A stretch of DNA of 64,000 bases. Origin: Stichopus chloronotus (lineage: Eukaryota > Echinodermata > Holothuroidea > Aspidochirotida > Stichopodidae). The stretch is taken from positions 26,389,969-26,453,968 of the forward strand of contig CM037838.1 of the NCBI GenBank assembly GCA_021234535.1. The letters run 5' to 3'. The translations under genes were made by a program, and so were the position numbers. Below are positions 37,655 to 51,365 of this stretch, one piece after another (positions within the stretch are counted from its first letter, which is position 1; every line of letters begins with the position of its first letter). The notes beneath the pieces were generated by a model. That model was given only the letters and a program-made list of their open reading frames with translations. It made no database searches and was not told the DNA's origin.

Positions 37655-40600
37655 ATGGCATCTTACAATAACCGTAAGTACATTTTACCCCATTTTTTTC
37701 TCTTTCGTTATCTCATGCATTGGTGATTGATTTTACTATTTTAATTGACCAACAAAAGTTTAGCACCAACTCTCTAGCAGTCTCAATGAGATGACGAGCT
37801 GACCTGATTCGTTACGACAAAGGAATAACACCACTAGTTTCGCTCAGAATACACATGTCACTAGGACCTGTAGGCATGGACACGTCCACAGCGGCCCCCA
37901 CCAAAAGAAAACTATTAAGAGTGTATGTTACATGTTCCGGTGGGCATGCCTCTACACTTATTTCTATTTGAGATCCCCTCCCCAGAAATTTGACCTGGCC
38001 ACAGACCTGGCCTAATTTAAAGAGGACGCAAAGACTTCACTAGGGTGCTCCCACAATACAGTAGTCGAAAGTGAGAAAGCAATGCGTGGAAGCCCAATTT
38101 GTACAAGACGGCTATAGATTATGACCAAAATATGTATGCTACAGCATCGGGAAACTTGTCTCTAGCCTATACCGTACTCATTCATAGCTATTACATGCTG
38201 CCCATTAAGCTATTACGTGCTGCAAATTATTGCCAGTACAGCTGATATGTAACTTTCTACCACCTTTAATTCAAAGAAATCTTGTGAATGTGCAGAAATT
38301 TACTGATGTTCTTATCTTCTCAATTTCCTTCGATTTGGTAACTCTCAATGAAGTTTCACGATACGGTTATCAACTACCAAAGATTTCCAGTTTTATCTGT
38401 CAAATCGATAAAAAAAATAAATGGTCCCTGCTCATAATTTACAATTGAGCTACAAACTGCCCGTGTGTGGACCTCTCATTTTAGATTTTCATCGACACAC
38501 ACACACACACATATATATATGTATATTTATATCAAGTATAGGTTCGTACATGAGGGTGATATTTTGTCAAGGAACGCTAGTAGATGCATTTCTATGGCGT
38601 ATGGGTTGGATTCTTCAATGGCAACAGATATTTCTTAATATTACTTCCATCTCGGTATATCTATCTCTCTATAACTTGATACAGCTATTTGGTCTATAGC
38701 ACAATATTACCTATACGAAGTGTTTTCATTAGTTTGACTTTTGTTAGATTGTCGAATATCAGTAAATATAGTTAGTGTATACGTCGGGTTACCTTGGTAT
38801 CCGATCCAAGGTTCGTTCCACAAACTTATACTGTGCGTGTGACAAAATTCAGCACTTACTTAACTAAGAACAAGTTCATTTGGTATGTCGGTTACATACT
38901 ACAAGTTACATCATTTTACAAGTTTCATCAATGAACAAATCCAAAATCTCGTATTCGACAAAGAACTGGAAATTTAACCGAAATAATACTTTCGCAAACC
39001 GTGGTTACCCTACCGACAATGTACATCGGTTACCCGAGTCCGAATTTGTACCTGGTGCAAACTCTAATGTTGTATGAGTTGTTCTGAGCCCCTGTCTGCA
39101 TGAGACAGAGCAAAGTTCAGATTTGAGAGAAAAAAAATACACTTTTGTTTAAAAAAAAGGGAACTTTAACAGTTGCACCTTTCTCATTTGTCTATGGATG
39201 GGGCAACTACGATTATATACTAAACCAAAAGCTGCAATGCCCTTTAAAGAGGCTCATTGAGTTGTTTTGTGAAATTCACTCCTGTCAAGTTTCCTTCGAA
39301 TACTAACGGCAAATGGCCAAACTAAGAGGATGCCAATGTTTTACATACAATGGAACATTAAATGAGTGAGAATAATTAACGATTTATTTTTTTCCTTGAA
39401 AATTCGTGAACAGACACTTCATATTAGTACTGTGTTCACATGTTCATAACTAGTAACAAGTAACAATAAAAAAAATAATAAAAAATTCTGACAGCTATAA
39501 CTATTGCGTCCGAAACTTGACTAATTAAGCTGAAAGTGAAACTTTTTATGGTTATTGTAAGTATTGTCATGTATTTATACCCTTCAAAATCACTACAATC
39601 TTCATTGATATCAACTCAATGAGCCCCTTTAAGCCCTAAGTAACAAGTGGATGTATGCACTCTTCTCTAATTGGGCTTAAGGTGAGTGAAATGTAATCTA
39701 ACGGACAGATACTTTCATCAAAAGACAAAAGATTTAAATAGAGAGATTACAACTGACCAAGATTACAAATTAGCCATTTGTACAGTTGATACTCCCTCCC
39801 CCCCCCCCTCCCATGAATAAATAGCTAAAAGTGAGGGAAAACATCAACAAGAAAGTTATTGATTCAGAATTCCACAGTCATAGATATGCATGCTATTTGT
39901 TGTGGTAATATACATATTTTTTTATGTTATAGATAAACCGGCATTCTACTGTATTGGTGTTGTGTTGGCCCTGTTTTTGACTTTACCGGAGTGTATTTCT
40001 TCAACTCATGTAAGGTCTTATAGGATGATCCTTATTCGGTTCACATCACTACACTTAAAAATAGACGAACTGAGGAAGGAAGCAGTGAGTATATCTCCGG
40101 ATATTTACCATACCTGGATAGCTGTCTGTATCTCCACCAAAACACCCAATCGAAATGGTCGATTTTTGTATTTGTGTGTGTGTGTGGTTTCCTCCTTCTG
40201 TTCTTGATTTCATCGACTGCAGTGTTTGAGCATACACTTAATTTACTTTGATGATCCATGTAACTATTTCAGTCGTGACCGGACAATTTTCCCCAAACAA
40301 TTCCTCCCCTCCCCCCTTAAAAAAAAAAATACTCCTCGGAAAACCTCCCACGAGCAGATCCCAACCAAATAAATTCCACCTCAAACAACTCCAAATGGCA
40401 GTTCCTTCGGGAAATGGGTTATAGGTTTAAGGAAAGAGTTAGGAGATTTGTCGGGGGGGGGGGGGTATTGTCGGGAGAGGCGCAGTGGCAGCATCAAGTG
40501 GGGAGGGCACAAGGGTATCCCCCCGTCAGATCCCCTCGACAGCAGACTTTGCCTCTAGACCCCATAACGGGTCGTAAGCTTCATATTTGGAGTATACTAT

Positions 40601-43600
40601 CCTGAGACTTAATTTTTCACCCAGATATTTTGCAAAAAAAAAACCACTCCTCGGGGCTTTGCCCATGGATCCCATAATGGGGGGTCCGAAGTTCTCATCT
40701 TGTCAACTTAGAAGAGAGGACTAGCCGAAATAATTACAACCGTTTGGAATCTTTTGGTATAATGACGCACTTTGAACAAAAATATACCTATCCTGAAATT
40801 CAATTTTTGGCCCAGAGATATGTTAAAACCTCAGAGTTTCCAGGGGGACTTCGCCCCCTGGACCCCCACCGGGGATTTGCACTTTGACCCCTAAGATGGA
40901 CCTCTGGACTCTACTTGCTCAGCACGCACTTCGTGATCGATTTCGCGCTACTCGAGAAATTATTGCCCCCCCCCAGCTAACAATTTCTTTTGCTCTCCAT
41001 CCCCCCCCCCCACAATCTAAAGTTCTGATGCCGCCACTTGCGAGGAAGGGAATTGACACCATTTCAATAGCTCAGCGTCCGAAAAACATCTGACGGAGTA
41101 CTCGAAAATGGTATAGAGGGGTGTGAAAATGTACAGGCTTAATAACCAGGCTTGTAGCTACGCTGGGCGACCCATCAGACACACAAAGCAACTTTAAAAC
41201 TCCCTCTCTCTCACGAAAATTGAATAAAAACATATTTTAAGGGAAGCTTCTTATCTATCCTTGTACAATCGCAACAGCTAAGATGCTTTGGTTAGAGGAC
41301 AAGTACATGAATTTCTAAATTGTTAGACAATGACTATGGGCAATACATCCATTATGCATATATCCCAAATACCCGATTCACGTTTCAATCGTTACCAAAA
41401 GGTAAAATAAATTGCTCATTTTTACAGTTATGCCCGATATTTGTTTAGTTACGAAAAAAAAAATGTCAAATGTTTTGGAAGATTCCACATATGTCCGATC
41501 CCATATGTTCAGTTTGAAAATAGAAGGTTAGACGTGAATACGTGCAATCTGATCTGCGGCTAAGTGACAGTGGTTAGTAATTAATTCGGTAATTAAATTA
41601 TTAAATACCGACTATCATGGCATCCCGTTGAGATAGTTCGAAGGCATATGACATTATGACATTACTAGCTGTCTTCACGAAAACAATAGATTCAGACTCT
41701 TCGATGCGACGAAAGTTCGAGGCTTTTCGATTCGAAGCTAGTTGAAGGCAAGAACGTAATTCTAAGCACACCTTTCTAGAATAGACCTGATGTGCATATT
41801 CAAGTACCTTAACAATTATTTCATGATAGTATGTGACTTAAAATGTACCAAAGTGTGTAGCAGGCCACAACCAGAGAGGATAGGCTAATCACTACCCAGC
41901 TGCTTATAGTGATATTGTAGTGCTTGGCAACCACAACTGTTTCAAGGAGTCCGCCCTGTAGAACATTACCTTGTTCCCTGGGTTAGCATAATGTATCTAA
42001 TGTCAGGTTGTTTCAGGTTAGCGCCAGCGGCATGATGCATTTCATGTAGCAATAAAGGACAGATCCATGACTAATTTGGGACTGTAAACTTGCGGATACT
42101 TTGCCCAACGGAAATTAGCACAGAGACGACAAACCTGTTTCATTTGGATCTTTCATATTATATGATGGAAAAAAAAAATAAGTACCAGCTTTGGAGAAAA
42201 GTTTGACCACAAAATGCTTTCAGTCTGCCAACTAAAATCACTTGCTTTCTTTGAGATAATATAACAGCCTATAGATGAATACAGTGTCAGGAATTCATTC
42301 AAATTCCCATCATCAAAGTTCTTACATAGAAACAAAATATGTATAATCATCGCATAATTGGGGAGACATACCATTTTCTTCATCGCGATCGGTCGTTATT
42401 ACTACAGTATTGCTACTGTAGCTCTTTCAAAAGTAAAATATTTTCACTGTATCGATACAGTAAGCGTATCGATAAATCCACACCTGCATATAGAACAAAG
42501 GGCCCTCAAGTTGCAGGACATTTGGTGGCTCGCTCGTTTGTTTATTTTTTTGGAGGGGGGTGGGGTGGATACACAAGGCAACATTACAACATATATGTGC
42601 GATATCATTTTGTCAAAGGAACTGAGTATTTCGATGTAGTGTTACTTTGTCAGGCAAAGGTCACTCATCAAGCGGAGGTATAGAATGGACTGCTTCGTGA
42701 TTGAAGGTCGTCATTCCGAATATTGTTGAAAGCGAAGGAAACATTTCAACAGACCGCTAAATAAAAACTAAATGGGCTATTGAAGACTTTACTTTTGGCA
42801 CAATTTTTGTAAGAAATTAACGTTAATATAGTTCTATGGTCACAGGCAATCCACTGAGATCACAGTCGTCCGACTTCATCATGTTTGCTCTACCACCGTC
42901 TTAGGCTCTCCTGTTCTGTTCTGTTCTGTTTTTTTTTTTTTTTTCTCGGAGCAGTCTCTCGTGGTAACCGGTGATGAAGATTCAGTGAATCTCAGGTCAT
43001 CCATCTCGCCGATCGCTTGTATGAATGAAATCTTTGATGAGGTCAACAACGTTTTCAACATACAACAGGTAACTATGAAGCGCACATTGATTTGATAGCA
43101 ATGAAATTTGAGAGGGTTTGAAGTGTGCATCAGTATCGTTAAGTATTATATCCAATAGTTACGAATTTTCAAAAATCCAACGGCACCTCTTCTGCACCCC
43201 CCCCCCCCACCCTTCCTTGTAAATATAGCATACGTCAGTCAAACGTCCGTAGGCTGTTCATTTGTACATATATTTTGACGGGCGTTATTGGCGGGCACGG
43301 CAGCCTTGAAAAGTGCCACGCCCTTATGTATGGTCGTTGGATGCTTATTTTCAGGACACGTGATCCAATCTAACACCTAGCCTAGCCGCTAACTTTTAAC
43401 ATGGCCCACTTGGTTTAATTTTAAGCCAAACAATAATTTTAGCGCAACCGAGTCGTGTTTCGTATGAAAGGGACTACGGTGGGAATAACCACAGCGCACT
43501 TTAATCAACCAGCCGACACACCTACGCTTGCGTCCCTTCCAGATCGGTAACAAAACAGCACTACTGATTGGACATCTCCGATATCTTAACGCCTACAAGG

Positions 43601-44607
43601 ACGTTCTCACAATGATGTATGAAGCCACAGGGACCGCCTCTGGTGAAGACTCCGCCTTCCAGTCTGACTTCAAGGTCACGTTAACGGCGGTCATTCAAAG
43701 AACTACAGGGATAATATCTGGGATTTCTAATTTGGTAAATACGATTTTAGTCTTAACTCTCGAGGTAACAAACAAACAAACACCTTCTTCTCCACATAAT
43801 AAACCACTTCCTTAGATTTAAACCCTACCAAGAAGCCCTAACAGATCAATGGAGGTACTTCGTCCACCTTCATTCTATTGCTAGTTTCCCCGTTATTGTC
43901 AAAGTTTGATTGTATACTTCGAAGGCAATAACAATTAGAATTATTATACTATAAACGCAGTCGCCAGGCAACCACAAAAACAATCCTTAATGTGAATCGC
44001 CATGTTCTATTCGTTCATTGTTTCTTGTTCAAAAAGGAAGCTCGAGCTGTTTCCTCGAAATATGCCAGTGTTACATCAAATAACGTAATTGATGTTTGGT
44101 ACGGGAAATCTGTCAAGTTGAAATAATTTTACTTTAGAAGAAAGACTCTCAGTGTACAACAGTAAGTAAAGAAATCCTGTATGACGTCATAGATGGACCT
44201 ATTCCAAGATTGAGCCGTGCTAAGTAGGGGCCGCTACTGATGCGTCTGGTCTGGTTTTGTTTTACTTAACATTTAATGAAAAAAATTACCAAAACTTAAA
44301 TATGAATTTTGGAATTGAAAGTCTCTCTCGTGCAAAAACACACACCAATCCTAGAAAAGGGTAATATACTTGCAGATTTTCTATTTCCTTTTCTTTTCTT
44401 CTTTGTATTTTATGTCATTCTCATTTACAGATTGCTTCAATAGGAAAACCTGTACTGTCATCCTCTCTGGCACTGGTAAACCTCACAAATTGTGATGTCG
44501 AAACATTGATTAGTAGGCAAGGTCTCTTCCTTTTACAGGAGTTTGACTATTACACCAGATTGGCCCGCTTAAACTTTTTAAGACTAGCAGAAAGGGCCTC
44601 AGGGTGA
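37655..44607 (+). CDS. Putative secreted four-helix cytokine-like protein, gene A
   Basis: Coding exons: 37655-37673, 39933-40084, 42955-43068, 43543-43734, 44037-44084, 44431-44607 (stop TGA 44605-44607); 702 nt, 233 residues. Intron 1 is phase 1, the other four phase 0. Exon 1 encodes MASYNN plus one base; exon 2 completes a signal peptide (core CIGVVLALFLTLP) and starts a helix. Exon 3 (38 residues) holds ACMNEIFDEV. Exon 4 (64 residues) is helical and aligns with those of B and C. Exon 5 is a 16-residue mini-exon (EARAVSSKYASVTSNN) with a weak AAAAAG acceptor. Exon 6 carries NLTNCDV, then GLFLLQEFDYYTRLARL, the proposed last helix. Possible N-glycosylation at NKT and NLT. It is the most diverged of the three and lacks the second Cys of the CDVTC motif. 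Function as a cytokine is inferred. Confidence 0.72.
39248..39628. mobile_element. TTAA-flanked MITE, family 4, in intron 1 of gene A
   Basis: TTAA flanks at 39244-39247 and 39629-39632. Termini are AGAGGCTCATTGAGTTG and the complement of AGGGGCTCATTGAGTTG, 16 of 17 matching. The element is 381 bp long and non-coding. Confidence 0.8.
40430..41050. repeat. Repeat cluster with diverged 200-bp units and C/G tracts, intron 2 of gene A
   Basis: Three related segments carry CCTGAGACTTAATTTTTCACCC or CCTGAAATTCAATTTTTGGCCC-like starts (first 20 bases conserved in part), a stretch ending AAAACC, then CTCGGGGCTTTGCCC or GGGGGACTTCGCCCC and a CCCATAA- or CCCCCAC-type tail. Poly-G at 40454-40465 and poly-C at 40967 and 41001 sit inside it. 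The layout suggests nested or tandem copies of one element. Confidence 0.55.
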
Positions 44608-46560
44608 TCATTCAGAGAATAAAAACTACTTTTCGTCTTTCAAATGATGTTTTTTTATCCTTAACGTCGATTGTTGTACATAGATCAAAATGTAATTTTG
44701 GTTGAGGAAAGAAAACTGCTTGTGAGTCTGCAGTATGTATTTTGACAATATATATATATATATCTACATATGAGTTTATATCAACTTATAATGTAAGCAA
44801 CCAACAAGAGGCCAGATGCTACGACAAAAATACATCACACAGATGTAATTTATACTCATTGGTTTATAGTTATTAAGAAATTGTCAACTTTCCATCTTTG
44901 TGTTGACACACTATAAATTGAGCTATAAAGCCACGGTGCTGTATTCCTTGTTCACATCTCCGATACTTAGATTATGGTGAGCATCTATCATTTATGTATA
45001 TTTATATATACTTATATTATTTTACATATATGTTCAATATTTGAAGATATGTATGTGTATTTGCTGTGACATGTGGAAGCTTTATTTGAGGGGCCACAAA
45101 CGGACAGGTATCCTTGTCTGGCATTGTCGCGTATTGTCAGTTGAGACAAAGATCTTGCTAACTCGAAACTCCAACATTGACAACAGTAAATTAAGGACTA
45201 AAAATTGCATCAATAGATATCACTGTCAAGATATTTACAGGTACTGAAGTAAGAACAGTTATTATATTTGGAATAATGTGTGCGACGGGAAAATTGTCCT
45301 CAAAGCAGCTCTGTTATAAGAGAGAACGAAAACCAATGAATAGCAGTATGCAATATAAAGTAGAAGTATTTTAAAGACATCTTTTCATAGTTTCATATTA
45401 TTTCCTTTACTTACAATCTTGGCATTCAGAGAAGGTTACTAACCATTTTTGTCCCACTTGAATGTAAAGAGACTTGAGTAACCCACATGCCAACTGATAG
45501 TACGAATTGAATGTATTTCTTCTTGGTGTCTTTTATACCGTTAACTTCCATAAATGTACGTACGATTGTATGTAGTTCGTGCTGAATGACTCATGTAATG
45601 ATCAAATTATTTAGTTAGAATCTACAACTGTCAAACGTATGTGACAATAGATTTTGAAGAAACTGAAATGCTTCTTTAATCTTATGATTTAAGTGCTTTA
45701 AACTATATTGTCATCATTATGTCGGATGTGTGTGTCCGTTTATTGTTTTTTTTTTTTTTTTTTAAAGCGAACTATCTGAAACAAATTTAATGTTTGTCCA
45801 ATTGTCGCTCAATTTGATTGCCCAAGTAGTTCTTTCTAGGAAGACTAAAACAATGTAATGACTTAAAGTCCTTTGTTGCGAGCATGTTGCAAGACTTCTA
45901 GGGGATCAAAGCTTCTGTGAATATGGGATATCTTTATGCTTACGTCAACAGAAACTCCCCACCGTTCACTTTAAAAACTTCCTCTGAAGGAAAAGTATGT
46001 CGGCACCTCACGACGAATGTACACGACATTTGACATTTTCACAATTCTGTGCGAGAGCTATGAATAAAGGATATTATGCAACTCTGTCGGATTTTTTATT
46101 ATCACAAGCATCACAAGTATCAAAAGTTACGTCATAGTGAAGAGAAACTTCAAATTTCCCACGTAGTAAAAATTCGTCAGTTAAACGTTTAAATAAATCT
46201 GGGATTTTTTTTTTTCAGATCGACGGCAATTACGAATGCAAAAAAAATAATAATAAATAAAAATTAAAAAACGGGAGGGGGACATTGTGTGAACAAAAAG
46301 AAATATCCACAGTACATGCAATGCACATTCTAAACTTTATTACTATCATTAACAACAACCAAAATAATAACAAAAACTTATAATTAAAATGACAATCATT
46401 AAAGCTGTAGGAAAACATTATGATACGATTTTCGGCGTGTATGGACAGTGTTAGTGGATAGTAATTGGCTGAACCGCACACGTGATTAGACTGACCATGG
46501 ACGATGAATCTGTGACACGTTTTCAAGCCACTGTTGCTCAAAGTTTGACCTTTGATCCGT

Positions 46561-47327
46561 ATGGCAAGCCATTTTAACATTTACCCCCTATTTCCACCTA
46601 AGTGAAATACATCACACTTAAGTGGAATACAATTCCGCTTAAGTAAAATTCTATTACACTTAAGTGGAATGCAATTTCACTTAGGTGGAATTGTATTCCA
46701 CTTAAGTGTCGCCTATTTTACTCATGTGGAATACAATTCCACTTAAGTGAAATTGCCCACAAGGCGCGCCTGCTGCATGCACTATGTCGTTCGTATCGTG
46801 AAGGACGGCTGCCGTATGTTACACAAAGTGTGTTGAAAGGTGGCGGCATCATTTACCAGTTACGCTTCAGTAATTCCACTTATGTGAAAATGTACTCCAC
46901 TTAAGTGGAATTGTATTCCGCTTAAGTTGAATTAGGCCAATGGATGATGTATTTCACTTAAGTGAAATTGTATTTTACTTAAGTGGAATACAATTCTACA
47001 TAAGTAGAATTGTATTTTACTTAAGTGGAATTGTATTTCACTTCAGTAGAATACAATTTCACTTAAGCAGAATAGCTTGCCTATTCCACTTACGTAGAAT
47101 ACAATGCTACTTAAGTAAAATACGATTTCACTTAAGTGGAAATGCATTCCACTTACGTAGAATTGAATTTTTCTTAAGTGGAATACATTTCCACTTTAAG
47201 TAAAATACCGTACCTGCATTCTACTTAAGTGTAATGTAATTCCGCTCAAGTAAAATTGAATTCCACTTAAATGGAATGTATTACACTTAAGTGGAAATAG
47301 AGGGTAAATGTTACAATGGCTTGCCAT
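46561..47327. mobile_element. Foldback element of palindromic CACTTAAGTG units
   Basis: The ends are inverted copies of about 60 bases: both read ATGGCAAGCCATT, then TAACATTTACCC and CTATTTCCAC inward. Between them some 30 variants of TTCCACTTAAGTGGAATACAA repeat every 20-22 bp; each unit is itself a near palindrome. A unique patch (about 46750-46865) interrupts the array. The whole could fold into a long hairpin. No transposase is present. Confidence 0.85.
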
Positions 47328-49335
47328 AGATCCGATCACCTTTGGCTTAATTAGCACCGTCAGGCCCATTTGCTACGACTTCTGTTATATATGGAGATAG
47401 TAAAACAGTAGCTTACAGTACAACACATTTACTTGTTTTACTGTCAGTGCACTAGTGTAGACAAATGAAATTGGAGAACAACCAATGCTAAGTTAGAATT
47501 TCGGAAGATGTTCCCATTAGTCAGCGACCTGACTTAAATTAGATATATACCAACTATTGTGAGGGGAATTTAGAGCAACTTTTTGGACTAAGGATTCCAC
47601 GAATGCAAAGCAGACAGCCCTGTGCTCTCGAATTTTATGACACCTGCTTCAGTAAGAATTGGGTAGAGAAGCCTATTTGTCATCGTGAGTCTCACTACTT
47701 TAATGGCCAGACGTCCATTGTACAACATGTGTGCGTATCGATTAAAAATACACCTACTGCGCATGGGCAATGCGGACCAGTGCGCCAAACTGAAAGGTAA
47801 TGACGTCACATTAACACCCTCTGTAAATATGATATTTTAAAATCATTACGATTAGCAAAATCGCAGTGAAGGAAGCAAAAGATCGTTAATACAATTATCA
47901 AGGGTTGTAAAGTCGGCCTTTGGTCTTCATTTCAATTGATTAAAATCCAGGATAAATATTTAAAAATTAATATTTTACAACTATTTCTAATTTGATATTT
48001 TATAACTATTTAGAGAAAGGGAGGAGTAAGACAATCAAGTACAACAAAAACAACAAAAAAACATTAAAACATTAAAATCCGTAACAGGTACTTTGTAAAA
48101 TAAAATTCAAAAAAAAATCCTCAATAAGTAATCTAAAATTTCCGATTGAATAAATATTGCATCTTTATGCACAAAAAAAATCGTAAACAATTGTATGGCG
48201 TATTGGCAAAATGTTGGCTGAGGGTGTAACTTTCTGCTTGATTGCACATTCAGGCTCACTACTGAAGCATGCAATGAATCTTGCAGGTCATCAGAAATTT
48301 TTCTGGTCATTCTTACAAACCCAGTCCCAGAGGCATTTGCAGTCGCTTTCATGCACTCGGTTTAAGTGCATTATCTGTGAAGGTTATGGTAAAAACTTAA
48401 TTGGAAATTTTATCTTTGTTTGAAAAATGAAGTAATACATCTTGCATGTTGTAACTTTGTACTGTCTATGAGAATAAACAGCCGGCTCTGCCCAGAATGT
48501 TTCAGTCACGTGACATGTTTTTTTATCCATTTATCTCCAGCATCTACTGCATAATGTAAAGTCATTCTGTTTCTCAAAATAAACTGTATAGCAGTCCGAC
48601 TTTGAACGGACTTTTTCAGTCACATGACCTTTTTATCCAGTTCATCGTCAGTTAAACAGCATCTGTAAATCTGTTATTTTGACAAGTAATAGTCACATAC
48701 ATGGTATGGCATATGCATGCGTGGTAATGAAAACAATTTGTTTGCCAAGGTAAATTTTTTTACATGTTTTAAGTGTGAAACAGTGCTTTTGTTGCAAGAC
48801 TCGCAAAGTCTCGCCCAGCATACTGCAGCACAGCAGGGAAGCCTCGAAAATGCTATGTAGGTGTAGTAGTGGATACGAAGCATCACATACCAGAAGGTAT
48901 TTGGCACAAAGCATATGAGCATTCCTAAAGAATTCCACGTGACCAGCCTGAAGCTAGATAATGATTCCACCGCAACATTCGTTAAGTACAGAATTGGCAC
49001 ATGATTCTAGCACTGGATTCGCTCAAAGCCCATGTTCCTGCAAAGTCCTCTGTTGGAATCGCGTACGAGTTTCTGGCTGGTTTGCCCCCCCCCCCTCCCC
49101 TCCCCCTTAAAATTACCGGGATCCCCCGGATTGTGTCCTCACTTGTAGCATTTAGAATAGTAAGTGCATGCCTCCCGTAATGAAATGTTCCCATTATCCA
49201 GCAAAAATTTAATCGATTGCACCAGGCATTTAATTCTGTGGTAATTCTACTGTTTATCAAATTTTCTAAATGGAGTAACCGTCCGTCAAATTTCGCTGAA
49301 ATAATTCAAAACTGACTTAATCTGCATAGCTGTTA

Positions 49336-49727
49336 AAAGTGAACTTAGGTTATTAAGATCAACCTCAACTGCTGCCGTTTACTTCAACATCTGAAGCATG
49401 AGACAGTAGAACTACAAAGTTGAACCAATTTCCCCAAGTTCGGCATATTAGGGGCGCCCTTTGTACTGCACAGCTGCCTAACAGCTGAACCTATCACAGA
49501 TCATGGAAGAGCGAATTGATGATGAACCGTTGATATACGACTTCGTCTATTGAAAAATCAAATAGACAGGGCGGAAAAATTGCATTTTGTTCTCTTCATT
49601 TTATTCATTTTGAAAACCACCCTAAAATTTCAACCCTGCAGCAACCTGGAGATTTTCTGTTAATTTCATTTGGATACCTCCTACCAGGGAGCTGCTATTT
49701 AGCTCCAAAGTGTAGCTCACTTTTAAG
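49336..49727. mobile_element. Possible MITE with TTAAAAGTGA termini
   Basis: TTAAAAGTGAACTTAGG on the left faces the complement of TTAAAAGTGAGCT on the right about 390 bp away. The inverted match is only 10-12 bases, so chance is not excluded. Confidence 0.35.
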
Positions 49728-51244
49728 TTGAAATGAAATTGTCGACCACTACCTTATTACGTATATTATTATTTACATTATGTTTATATTACTATGTATT
49801 TTACACTATCTGTCGTGATGTTGGAAGAATTTGAAATCATGTGGCAGAATTTATTACCTGGAACGTAATTTTTTTCTTAATTGTCTGAATAATGCAATTA
49901 TAAATACATTCTAAATGTTTGAACATGAAATTTTAATGTTTTTACTTTTTTGCCTATATATACGCACACGATCACTGTAACACAAACTTAAAACATCAAG
50001 AAGTACATAAATTGCTGATCAGGGAGGAGGGGGAAGGAGAGGGGAGGGGAGCAGCACAAACCATTGAACCTCCAGGTTCCACCCAAACTTCGGCCTTACC
50101 CTTTCCAAGTTGATTAAAAAACAAAGTGCACAAGTTAATCGCATTCGAGTTAGGTAGTTCTCCTCCAATGCATGCAACGCCACACTAGGACTGCTGGCGT
50201 CTGCAAGAAAGCAGTACCAACAGCTACGTAGCCTAATGTCTGTAAACTAGAAAAGTTGTTCCACTTAAAGCTGCGCTTTAGTGCTGAAACTTGTCAAATG
50301 AAATAAAAAAAATGGAATTAAGCCGTGAAATGCTGTTTAAAATAGTTTCCTTTGGAATGTGTTTTCATAAACGGTTTTGTATCACCCTATGTTTTGCAAG
50401 GTGTGACCCCAGTGATTGTGTACGTACACAAATATGGGGGCAGGACAATAACTGTATGATTTTCTCACGTAGCATTATTTGTGCTCTTTTGTTTATTCTG
50501 TTAGTAATGTGGGCCCTCAAAAATAAGAATCTTGGTAAGATATACATTTATATACGTTCAAAGAAAACGACGTCACCTTCAATACGCTGACAGTAGCAAA
50601 AATACAACTTCAATATGATGGTAAAAGGTAACAATTTTCGTCAAGGCAATTTTTCATCGACCGAAATAAGCATCGTGCTTGTTTGTAGTCGTCCTCAAAT
50701 GAAATTAATTTTGTTATTACTTTGATTACATTTATGATTATTTTTTTAGGAAGTTTCGTCTTTCATTTGTAAAGGCTACTTCAAGTCGTCGATGCCTCAT
50801 TCCAATTGGCTGGTTTTAATGCTGTACGTATAGAGGCAGTGAGAATTAGAATTGTTAGATTATATAACAATGTCCCCGTTACTTCACTATAAAAACAACC
50901 GTTTCGAGACCATGATTTTGGACGTGGTTCAGAGGGGAAATGGTGATTGTTTATTCCAACAACGTTACATGAGGGAGCCCAGGAGGGTAGCGTTTGGGGG
51001 AGATAGGTCAGAGTTTCGTCCGATTTGCCGGAGATTTGTCACATACAGGGCTAAGCAAGCGGAAAGATCTGCTACAAACTCTGCAGAATCGAGGAATGGT
51101 TATCCAATGGTGGTGTAGTTACAATCAATTATGAGTCACACTACAGTTATACTGTGGAAAGAGGGGGTTCGGACGAACCCCCCCCCCCCCCCACACACAC
51201 ACACACACAAGACATGGAGTTCCTCTCAGCCTATGATAGTAGCA

Positions 51245-51365
51245 ACGTATAACCTTTCTTCGCATTTGTCTTCGGCACTAGTCGGTCATAATTTGATAAA
51301 ATGTTCCACTTGTGGTAAAATCGACCCCCCCCCCCCCCACTGAAAAAGCTGCATACGGGCCTGCA
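51245..51365. repeat. Dispersed repeat, copy 2 (pair with 1950-2150)
   Basis: TTCCACTTGTGGTAAAATCGA, a C tract, then CACTGAAAAAGCTGCATACG repeat the 2090-2145 sequence (first 20 bases compared). The C tract is longer here, showing where this genome's poly-C runs can arise. Confidence 0.65.

Noticed and set aside
46940..47203. 87-codon open frame with a regular FHLSRI-like repeat
   Set aside because: It lies wholly inside the foldback array; the peptide pattern is a translation of the 20-22 bp DNA unit.
48107..48423. Overlapping open frames on both strands with protein-like composition
   Set aside because: No motif, no splice partners and no start context; possibly a fossil transposon fragment but unsupported.
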